Shown here in pieces: positions 57,398-64,000 of a stretch of DNA of 64,000 bases. A program made the position numbers and the translations under genes. The stretch's first letter is position 1. Every line of letters begins with the position of its first letter. The DNA lies in NCBI RefSeq assembly GCF_002161235.1, contig NZ_NFHE01000013.1:1-64000 (forward strand), written 5' to 3'. Under the pieces are notes generated by a model. It was not told the origin of the DNA. It worked only from the letters and a program-made list of their open reading frames with translations, and searched no databases. The DNA comes from Pseudoflavonifractor sp. An85. GTDB lineage: Bacteria; Bacillota; Clostridia; Oscillospirales; Oscillospiraceae.

Positions 57398-57426
57398 TTG
57401 GCAGAAGGGGAGAAATATGGTATCAT
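57398..57426 (+). promoter_or_regulatory. DUF3842 gene promoter
   Basis: TTGGCA (57398-57403), a 17-bp spacer and TATCAT (57421-57426), 33 bases before the ATG. Confidence 0.7.
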
Positions 57427-57459
57427 GTTGAACATACCAAAAACCAAGGAGGATATAAC

Positions 57460-57882
57460 ATGGGTGAACGGAAACCTCTGGTGGTGGTGGTGGATGGCCA
57501 CGGCGGCGGCATGGGCAAGGCCTTGGTGGCCCGCATCAAGGAGCGGCTGCCCCAGGTGCACGTGCGGGCTTTAGGCACCAATTCGGCGGCCACCGAGGCC
57601 ATGCTCAAAGGAGGAGCAGACGACGGGGCCACCGGGGAGAACGCGGTGATCTTCAATGTGGCTCGGGCGGATTTTGTGGCCGGCTCTGTGGCCATTCTCA
57701 TGGCCAATGGCCTGATGGGGGAGATTTCCCCCCGTATGGCCCAGGCGGTGGGGGACAGCTCCGCCATCAAGGTGCTCATCCCCGCCAATCGCTGCGGCAT
57801 CCGCATCGCCACGGGAGAGGAGCAGCCCCTGCGCCGCTACCTGGACCACTGCGTGGACATTATTTCCACCGAATTGGCCTGA
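57460..57882 (+). CDS. DUF3842 family protein
   Basis: A 140-residue soluble protein with a Rossmann-like start (PLVVVVDGHGGGMGKALVARI), strands VHVRALGTNSAATEAM and AVIFNVARADFVAGSVAIL, and the end IPANRCGIRIATGEE. This matches DUF3842, common in Clostridia, with no known function. The glycine-rich loop might bind a nucleotide. The gene has its own promoter and GGAGGA site. Confidence 0.8.
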   Translation: MGERKPLVVVVDGHGGGMGKALVARIKERLPQVHVRALGTNSAATEAMLKGGADDGATGENAVIFNVARADFVAGSVAILMANGLMGEISPRMAQAVGDSSAIKVLIPANRCGIRIATGEEQPLRRYLDHCVDIISTELA

Positions 57883-57915
57883 ATTTTTTTGTATAATCTT
57901 CATACCTTTTGTACC

Positions 57916-57966
57916 AGCCCCCATGGGTCAACTTTGGTTGACAAATGGGGGCTCATCTTATAGAAT
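57916..57966 (+). promoter_or_regulatory. Promoter of the dockerin/cohesin operon within a large palindrome
   Basis: TTGACA (57938-57943), a 17-bp spacer and TAGAAT (57961-57966). The -35 lies in a dyad: AGCCCCCAT (57916-57924) with ATGGGGGCT (57945-57953) and inner TCAAC / GTTGA arms. It may be an operator; it lacks the T-run of a terminator. Confidence 0.65.
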
Positions 57967-58075
57967 AGAGGTCGAACGTGACGACATAAGGTCGTATTAT
58001 ATACTTTGGGATGGAAGAATATGGGAAGGCGTGGAGCGGCGTTCCGGTACTTTCCCGGTGGAGTAAGGAGAGAAC

Positions 58076-60100
58076 ATGTTGCATTCTGGAAAGAGAATGG
58101 AAAAAAGGACTCGGAGGTTGGCGGGCATCGTTACCGTGTTTGCCATCTGCATGGTGATGGTATCTGTGCTAGTGGCCGGTTTTGCCGACAACGTGCGCTA
58201 TGGTGTCATCACAGATACAGTGGTGGGGCTGAGCGTCCGCTCTGGGCCGGGCACCTCGTATAGTCGGCTGGGCCTCATCTACGACGGCACTACCGTCACC
58301 ATTATTGGGGAGAAAAAGGCCTCGGACGGAGCCACTTGGTACGCCATTGACTACAACGGTGGTACCGGCTACGTCATCAGCACCTACGTCCGGATCATCA
58401 GCAGTGGTTTGGATGACAAGGAGTTCGAGGCGTACTTAAAGGAGCAGGGCTTCCCTGAGTCCTATTGGGACGGGCTGAAAATGCTCCACGCCATGTACCC
58501 CGAGTGGGTGTTCAAGGCCGATCACACCGGGTTTGACTGGGACTATGCGGTGGATCAGGAGTCGGTGATCGGCAAGAGCCTGGTGCAGTCCACCTCCAAG
58601 TCCAGCTGGAAGTCCACCGACCCCAAGGCCTACAACTGGGACACTGGGGTGTGGACGGTGTATGACTCTGGCGGCTGGGTGGCAGCCTCCCGGGAGATCG
58701 TGGCCTACTACATGGATCCTCGGAACTTCCTCAGTCAGAACAGCATTTTCCAGTTCCTGCTGCAAAGCTATGACGGCAATGTGCAGAACGTGGCCGGTGT
58801 GGAGCGGCTGGTGGACGGTACCTTCCTGGATGCCACCGTCACCGACACCGACGGCAAGAAGATTTACTACCCCCAGGTGATTTTTGACGCAGGCAAGAAG
58901 GTGGGGGTCAACCCCTACGTGCTGGCGGCCATGATCGTTCAGGAGCAGGGAGTTAAGGGGCAGAGCGACAGCATTTCCGGAAAGGCCCCGGGGTTTGAGG
59001 GGTACTTCAACTACTACAACATCGGTGCTGTGGCCGGCGGCGGCAACACCGCCGTGAAAAACGGCCTTATCTACGCCAAGGGCGGCTCCAGCGGCAACGG
59101 CACCAGCTATGGGCGGCCCTGGGACAGCCGGGTGAAGGCCATCACCGGCGGCGCCCAGTTCTATGCCAACGGGTACGTCACCGCCGGACAGAATACCTTG
59201 TACTTAAAGCGGTTCAACGTGCAGGGGGACAACCCCTTCACCCACCAGTACATGACCAGCGTGTGGGGCGCCTCCTCCGAGGGCCTGAGCCTGGCGGGTG
59301 GATACAGCGAGGAGCTGCGTCAGGCTCCCCTGGTGTTCTCCATCCCTGTGTATGAGGATATGCCCAGCACGCCCTGTGCGGCACCCACCGGGGACGGGTC
59401 TCCGGACAACCGTCTGAGCACCCTCAAGGTGGGCAATTACACCCTGACCCCCGGCTTTAACAATGACACCGCCAACTACAGCGTGGTGGTGCCCTACTCT
59501 GCATCCTCTGTCACCATCACCGCCACCCCCAAGAACTCCAAGGCAAAGGTCAGCGGAGCGGGAACGGTGCAGCTGAAGGTGGGCAGCAACACGGTGAAGA
59601 TCACTGTCACCGCCGAAAACGGCAGTCAGCGCACCTTCACCCTCACCATTGCCCGAGAGGCGGACAAAGGAGACTTCTCCATCAATCCCAAGTATAAGGT
59701 GAGCGGAGCCAACTATGTCTCCGGTATCACTGTGGGCACCAAGGTCTCTGACTTTGTGAAGAACCTGAACATCACCGGCGGCTATGCCCAGGTGAAGAAC
59801 GCCAGCGGCTCGGTCAATCAGGACAGCGCCGTGGTGGGCACCGGAGACACTGTGACCATCTACTACAACAACGGCACCCAGTACGCCAAGTGGACGGTGC
59901 TCATTTACGGCGACGCCAATGGGGACGGGAAGATTGATAACTCGGACCGTGTGAAAATCCGCAATCACGTGTTGGGCACCAGTTCTCTGTCGGGAGCCAT
60001 GGCTGTGGCCGCCGATGTAAATAAAGACGGACAAGTCAACAACACAGACCGTGTGAAAGTCCGTAACCATGTGTTAGGTACATCTCTAATTAGCCAATAG
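58076..60100 (+). CDS. Dockerin-containing SH3b/glucosaminidase peptidoglycan hydrolase
   Basis: An exported wall hydrolase of 674 residues. Order: signal or anchor segment (16-37); bacterial SH3 domain (40-108, SVRSGPGTSYSRLG); LytG-like N-acetylglucosaminidase (112-430) with MIVQEQGVKG carrying the likely catalytic Glu and FEGYFNYYNIGAVAG; cadherin-like beta-sandwich (440-545); a small beta domain (555-610); and a type I dockerin (612-674). The dockerin has two calcium loops, DANGDGKIDNSD and DVNKDGQVNNTD, each followed by RVK(I/V)RNHVLG. It is 10 bases upstream of a cohesin gene, so the enzyme is probably docked to that partner. Confidence 0.88.
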   Translation: MLHSGKRMEKRTRRLAGIVTVFAICMVMVSVLVAGFADNVRYGVITDTVVGLSVRSGPGTSYSRLGLIYDGTTVTIIGEKKASDGATWYAIDYNGGTGYVISTYVRIISSGLDDKEFEAYLKEQGFPESYWDGLKMLHAMYPEWVFKADHTGFDWDYAVDQESVIGKSLVQSTSKSSWKSTDPKAYNWDTGVWTVYDSGGWVAASREIVAYYMDPRNFLSQNSIFQFLLQSYDGNVQNVAGVERLVDGTFLDATVTDTDGKKIYYPQVIFDAGKKVGVNPYVLAAMIVQEQGVKGQSDSISGKAPGFEGYFNYYNIGAVAGGGNTAVKNGLIYAKGGSSGNGTSYGRPWDSRVKAITGGAQFYANGYVTAGQNTLYLKRFNVQGDNPFTHQYMTSVWGASSEGLSLAGGYSEELRQAPLVFSIPVYEDMPSTPCAAPTGDGSPDNRLSTLKVGNYTLTPGFNNDTANYSVVVPYSASSVTITATPKNSKAKVSGAGTVQLKVGSNTVKITVTAENGSQRTFTLTIAREADKGDFSINPKYKVSGANYVSGITVGTKVSDFVKNLNITGGYAQVKNASGSVNQDSAVVGTGDTVTIYYNNGTQYAKWTVLIYGDANGDGKIDNSDRVKIRNHVLGTSSLSGAMAVAADVNKDGQVNNTDRVKVRNHVLGTSLISQ

Positions 60101-60110
60101 GAGAGAATCA

Positions 60111-61802
60111 ATGAAAAAAAACTTTGCAAGCAAGTGGATTGCTCTGGTCATGGCTCTGACCCTGGTGCTGAGCCTCACTACCCCACGGAGCCATGCGGCG
60201 CAATCCTGCACTGTGACCTTTTCTGACCCCACCGTCACCGTAGGCAACAACGTTACCATCAACGTGAAGGTGACCGGCGCAGTGGCCATTGCCACGGTGA
60301 AGGTGAATTACGACTCCAGCTATTTGCAATTTATCTCTGGTGACTTGGGTTACGGATACCAGAGTGGCAATGTGATTGTCATGGATAAGGAGAACATGGG
60401 AACGGGTAACGTGAGCTTCTCCATGACCTTCAAGACGTTGAAAGCGGGCAAGACCACCATCAACAACTATGAGAACTCCATTGTGGATGGAAACGGAGAT
60501 CCCATGAACGTTACCCCGGGCTGGTCCACGGTCACCATCAACGCCCAGCCCACCGCATCCTCCAACAATAACCTCAGCTCCCTGTCCATTAGCCCCGGCA
60601 GCCTGTCTCCCAGCTTCTCCGCTGGCACCACCAGCTACCGGGCCTCCGTGTCCAACTCCACCACCAGCGTGGCGGTGTCCGCCAAGGCCGCCGACTCCAA
60701 GGCCAAAGTGGCCGTATGGGGTAACACGGGATTGGACGTGGGGAACAATACGGTCACCGTCCAAGTGACCGCAGAGAACGGCAGTAAGAAGACATATACC
60801 ATCACCGTCAACCGGGCAGAAGGCAGCGGTGGCGGGAACACAGGTGGCAACACCGGTGGAAATACCGGCGGAAACACGGGTGGCGGGACCAACACCCCCG
60901 ATCCGGAGGATACGCCAGAGCCTTCTCCCACCGCTACCCCCGTGCCCGATGTGATGGTGACCCTGCCGGATGACGTCCAGCTGCCCATTGCCGATCAGCT
61001 GCCCGAGGGTGTGACCATCCCCAAGGGCTTTGAGCAGTCCCAGGTGGAGGTGGAGGGACAGACCTTCCCTGCCATTGTCTATGAGGAGGGCAAGCTCACC
61101 GCAGTGTATCTGGAGGGTGACGAGGAGCACGAGGCAGGATTCTACTTCTTCAACACCAAGACCCAGGAGGCCTGGGAGATGGTCCAGGTGCCCATGGCAT
61201 CTGGCAAGCTGGTGCTGGTGAACCTGCCTGAGGACCTGGCCATTCCCACCGGATATTCCTCTACCATGATGGAACTGGGCGGCCAGCAGCACACCCTGCT
61301 CACCCCCGACGGGGTGGAGGAGCCCAACCACTATATCGTCTGCGCCTTGGATGAGGCGGGCACCATGGGGTTGTACCTGTACGACGTGGAGCAAAAGAGC
61401 TTCCAGCGGTATCAGTTCCTGGAGCTGCCCCAGGAAGAGGAACCGGAGGAGACCGAAGAGCCTCAGCAGGATGGCTTTGTGTTCTCCATCTTCCGCTGGC
61501 AGATTCAGACCCCCTGGGGTGACCAGGTGGTGTCCTACGTGCTGGTGGGCCTGACTCTATTGGGTGTGATCCTATTGGTGGCTGTGGTGGTGCTGGCTGT
61601 GTGCCTGGCCCGCAGCCGTCGCGCACTGCGGGAAGAATGGATGTATCAGGAGGAGCAGCGGCAGCGGCAGATCATTGCCGGACCCAATGCCGCGGACCTG
61701 AGCCTGGACGACATTCTGGCCAAGTATAAGGATCAGACTCCAGAGCAAGAAGAGCCCCAGGACAAACCTGAGGATTCAGACCAAGAGTCGGATCAGACAT
61801 AA
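60111..61802 (+). CDS. Membrane-anchored cohesin-domain protein
   Basis: A 563-residue surface protein. Order: signal peptide (1-30); cohesin-like beta-sandwich (30-146, TVTVGNNVTINVKVTG, ATVKVNYDSSYLQF, FKTLKAGKTTI); cadherin-like beta-sandwich (153-238) like that of the upstream protein; a Gly/Asn/Thr linker with four GGNT repeats; a Pro-rich spacer; an unrecognised domain (285-440); a membrane helix (473-500); and a charged cytoplasmic tail of about 60 residues with LSLDDILAKY. The topology puts the cohesin outside and the tail inside. Its ribosome site includes the stop codon of the dockerin gene. It is the probable receptor for the adjacent dockerin. Confidence 0.82.
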   Translation: MKKNFASKWIALVMALTLVLSLTTPRSHAAQSCTVTFSDPTVTVGNNVTINVKVTGAVAIATVKVNYDSSYLQFISGDLGYGYQSGNVIVMDKENMGTGNVSFSMTFKTLKAGKTTINNYENSIVDGNGDPMNVTPGWSTVTINAQPTASSNNNLSSLSISPGSLSPSFSAGTTSYRASVSNSTTSVAVSAKAADSKAKVAVWGNTGLDVGNNTVTVQVTAENGSKKTYTITVNRAEGSGGGNTGGNTGGNTGGNTGGGTNTPDPEDTPEPSPTATPVPDVMVTLPDDVQLPIADQLPEGVTIPKGFEQSQVEVEGQTFPAIVYEEGKLTAVYLEGDEEHEAGFYFFNTKTQEAWEMVQVPMASGKLVLVNLPEDLAIPTGYSSTMMELGGQQHTLLTPDGVEEPNHYIVCALDEAGTMGLYLYDVEQKSFQRYQFLELPQEEEPEETEEPQQDGFVFSIFRWQIQTPWGDQVVSYVLVGLTLLGVILLVAVVVLAVCLARSRRALREEWMYQEEQRQRQIIAGPNAADLSLDDILAKYKDQTPEQEEPQDKPEDSDQESDQT

Positions 61803-61812
61803 GAAACATAGA

Positions 61813-61854
61813 AAAACCCCCGGTTGGATGCACGTGCATCCAACCGGGGGTTTT
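61813..61854. terminator. Bidirectional terminator
   Basis: A 19-bp stem AAAACCCCCGGTTGGATGC / GCATCCAACCGGGGGTTTT with an ACGT loop, between convergent genes. Confidence 0.9.
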
Positions 61855-61863
61855 GCGCTTGTG

Positions 61864-63075
61864 TCAGGAATTGGGTCGGCAGGCCCGCACCACCGACAGG
61901 GGCGGCACCGGACGGGGAAGCTTCATGTGGAACACCATCTGGGGGTGCCGGGGCTGGGCCAGGGTGAAGCCCTCGCCGTCCGTCATGAGAGGGGCAGTGA
62001 GGGGGAAAGCGGCCACGTCGGGGCCCACCACCTCAATGGCATCTCCGGCAGTGAACTTGTTGCGCAGGGAGAGGGTGGCGTTGCCCTCCTGGTCACAGTC
62101 GGTGACGATGGCCAGCACCTGCCAGTCCCGGATATACCGAGCCGAATCGGTGTACTGTCCCGGCTGGCCGTAGTAAAAGCCGGTGGAGTAGTGGCGGTGG
62201 CTGACCTTGTCCACCTCGTCCCGCCAAATGGGTTCCAGGGGACGGCCCTCCATGGCCGCGTCAATGGCGTGGCGGTAGGCGGCAGTGGTCATGGCCGCGT
62301 AGTAGGCACTCTTGGCCCGACCCTCGATTTTCAGGGAGTCCAGGCCGATGTCCAGCAGCTCGGGCACGTGGTCAATGAGGCACATGTCCCGGCTGTTCAT
62401 AATGAAGGTCTCTCCATTTTCCTCGAAAACAGGGAAGTACTCCCCAGGCCGCTTCTCTTCCATGAGGGCGTACTGGTAGCGGCAGGGCTGGGCGCAGGCG
62501 CCCCGGGCGGCATCTCGCCCGGTCATATAGTTGGACAGCAGGCAGCGCCCGGAGTAGCTCACACACATGGCTCCGTGGACGAAGGCCTCCACCTCCAGGT
62601 CACGGGGGGCCTTGGCGCAGATCTCCGCCACCTCATCCAGGGACAACTCCCGGGCCAGAATGACCCGTTTAGCTCCCAACTCGTGCCACACCCGGGCCAT
62701 CTCATAGTTGGTGATGCCCGTCTGGGTGGACATGTGCACTTCCACATGGGGTGCGTAGCGGTGGGCCAGGGACAGCACGTCCACGCCGGCCCCAATCACC
62801 GCATCCACCCCGATGGACTCCAGAAACTCCAGATATTCCGGCAGCTTGGCAATCTCATCGTTGCGGGCCAAAGTGTTGCAGGTCACATGCACCCGCACTC
62901 CTTTGGCGTGGGCCAGCTCCACCGCCCGGGTCATCTCCTCCCGGTCAAAGTTGCCGGCAAAAGCCCGCATGCCAAAGGTATTTCCGGCCAGGTAGACCGC
63001 ATCGGCCCCGTAGGCCAGGGACATGGTCAGCCGTTCCATGTCCCCGGCGGGGGAAAGCAGCTCAGCCTTCTTCAT
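61864..63075 (-). CDS. Peptidase U32 family protein (RlhA/YegQ-like)
   Basis: A 403-residue U32-family protein, starting MKKAELLSPAGDMERLTMSL. Family signatures are EAFVHGAMCVSYSGRCLLSNY and the cysteine set in GACAQPCRYQY; DSLKIEGRAKSAYY follows. Some members are collagen-degrading proteases; others are Fe-S enzymes that hydroxylate tRNA or rRNA, and the four-cysteine pattern suits the latter. The ATG at 63075 overlaps the end of mltG by 14 bases, so the two are in an operon. The precise substrate is open. Confidence 0.88.
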   Translation of the reverse strand: MKKAELLSPAGDMERLTMSLAYGADAVYLAGNTFGMRAFAGNFDREEMTRAVELAHAKGVRVHVTCNTLARNDEIAKLPEYLEFLESIGVDAVIGAGVDVLSLAHRYAPHVEVHMSTQTGITNYEMARVWHELGAKRVILARELSLDEVAEICAKAPRDLEVEAFVHGAMCVSYSGRCLLSNYMTGRDAARGACAQPCRYQYALMEEKRPGEYFPVFEENGETFIMNSRDMCLIDHVPELLDIGLDSLKIEGRAKSAYYAAMTTAAYRHAIDAAMEGRPLEPIWRDEVDKVSHRHYSTGFYYGQPGQYTDSARYIRDWQVLAIVTDCDQEGNATLSLRNKFTAGDAIEVVGPDVAAFPLTAPLMTDGEGFTLAQPRHPQMVFHMKLPRPVPPLSVVRACRPNS

Positions 63076-64000
63076 TGGCGGTACCATACTTCTCCACCAG
63101 GGCCTGGTGCTGGGCATAGGTTCTGGTGAACTCGTGCTTGTTGGTCTCGGGATTGAGCACATAGTAGTAGTAGTTGGTGTTCTCCGGCTTGAGAGCAGCG
63201 GTGATGGCCTTCATACCGGGATTGGAGATGGGTCCGGCGGGGAGGCCCTTGTACAGGTAGGTGTTGTAGGGGGAGTCAATGGCCTTGTCCTCCTCGGTGG
63301 GCACCTTGCCGCCATTGAGGTACACCAGGGTGGCGTCGATTTGCAGGTAGCCCTGGGTCTCAGCGCCCGTGTTCTCCAGGCGGTTGTAAATGACCGAGGC
63401 AATGGTGCCGTAATCCTCACCGTCGGTCTCCTTCTCAATGAGGGAGGCAATGGTGATGATGTCGTGGAGGGAGTACTGACTCTCCTCGGTAAACTGATCC
63501 ATATAGTCGCCCATCTTGCTCTCGAAGTTCACCAGCATCTTGTTGATGACATACTTGGCATCCTCGCCCAGGTAGAAAGTATAGGTGTCGGGGAAGAGAT
63601 AGCCCTCCAGACGGTGGTAGTCGCCCAAGGGCAGGTCTTTCAGCCAAGTGAACTTGTAGTTCCAGTTGGCGGACATGTCCTGGAGCTTCTCCACCGTGGT
63701 CACCCCCTGCTCCTCCAGCAGGGCGAAGGTCTGATCTATGGTGTAGCCCTCCGGGATGGTAATGTCAATGGTCTGACGGGTGGAGGAAGAGGCGCTCATG
63801 TTGGTCACCAGAGCCCGGTAGTCCATATCGGTGTTGAGCTCGTAGGTGCCGGGAGCGATTTTGTCGTCGGCGTTGGAGAACCAGCCATAGAGGTGGAAGA
63901 GGAACTTGTACTCAATGAGGCCGTTCTTCTTCAGGTCGTTGACTACCTCCCCGAAGCTCTCGTCGTTTTCCACCTTGACGATGACGGAGGTGTAATCCTT
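63062..64000 (-). CDS. mltG: Endolytic murein transglycosylase MltG, 5' end outside the window
   Basis: Membrane-bound lytic transglycosylase that cuts nascent glycan strands and sets their length. The 313 codons visible include TIPEGYTIDQTFALL, LEGYLFPDTY, the catalytic Glu in IASLIEKET, YNRLENT, LQIDATLVY and SPYNTYLYKGLPAGPISNPG. The frame is open to base 64000 and lacks the N-terminal membrane anchor, so it is truncated by the window edge. It lies upstream of, and overlaps, the U32 gene. Confidence 0.95.
   Translation of the reverse strand, partial: KDYTSVIVKVENDESFGEVVNDLKKNGLIEYKFLFHLYGWFSNADDKIAPGTYELNTDMDYRALVTNMSASSSTRQTIDITIPEGYTIDQTFALLEEQGVTTVEKLQDMSANWNYKFTWLKDLPLGDYHRLEGYLFPDTYTFYLGEDAKYVINKMLVNFESKMGDYMDQFTEESQYSLHDIITIASLIEKETDGEDYGTIASVIYNRLENTGAETQGYLQIDATLVYLNGGKVPTEEDKAIDSPYNTYLYKGLPAGPISNPGMKAITAALKPENTNYYYYVLNPETNKHEFTRTYAQHQALVEKYGTANEEG

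Overview
The window looks like a chromosomal segment from a GC-rich, spore-forming, anaerobic member of the Clostridia, most likely an Oscillospiraceae-type gut bacterium (Flavonifractor/Oscillibacter-like). I infer this from strong AGGAGG ribosome sites and sigma-A promoters, a BofA/YaaL sporulation pair, a V/A-type ATPase operon, a two-gene SUF system, FakA/Asp23, the yabM-mazG-rqcP gene order, and a dockerin/cohesin pair. No 16S gene is present, so the placement is an inference. No phage, plasmid, CRISPR array or intact insertion sequence was seen.

Layout. 1-6312: a 5'-truncated class C sortase, prfB, an autoregulated-looking marR-FUSC exporter pair in which marR carries a frameshift, asp23-fakA, and a small membrane protein. 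6352-14325 (minus): one aromatic amino acid operon running from DAHP synthase to prephenate dehydratase, with a shikimate kinase/dehydroquinase fusion. It is preceded by a Phe/Tyr-rich leader peptide and a terminator that together read as a ribosome-mediated attenuator. 14427-16600: cinA, then two tRNA-Gly(GCC) genes embedded in three near-identical 157-bp repeats. 16683-24044 (minus): a topoisomerase IV operon (parE, parC, yitT, a lipoprotein, a membrane protein). 24166-28536: a Na/Pi transporter, yaaL-bofA, a putative glycoside hydrolase and a TIM-barrel protein.

28823-37455 is a nine-gene V-type ATPase operon whose rotor subunit keeps all the sodium ligands. 37915-43422 encodes a giant secreted GH84 hexosaminidase with discoidin and FIVAR repeats. 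Then come an M42 peptidase, an unknown protein, sufC-sufB, a LysR regulator divergent from a heterodimeric ABC exporter, and a minus-strand operon (PNP, MTA/SAH deaminase, YabM-type flippase, mazG, HU, rqcP). 57460-61802 holds a DUF3842 protein and an adjacent pair: a dockerin-bearing peptidoglycan hydrolase and a membrane-anchored cohesin protein. The window ends inside mltG, preceded by a U32 peptidase.

The most unusual items are (1) the aro attenuator with its 1:2, 2:3 and 3:4 pairings, (2) a five-hairpin element of about 180 bp present twice (21799-21976 and 51900-52080) whose stems differ in sequence but keep pairing, (3) the cohesin-dockerin cell-wall pair, and (4) the tRNA-Gly repeat array.
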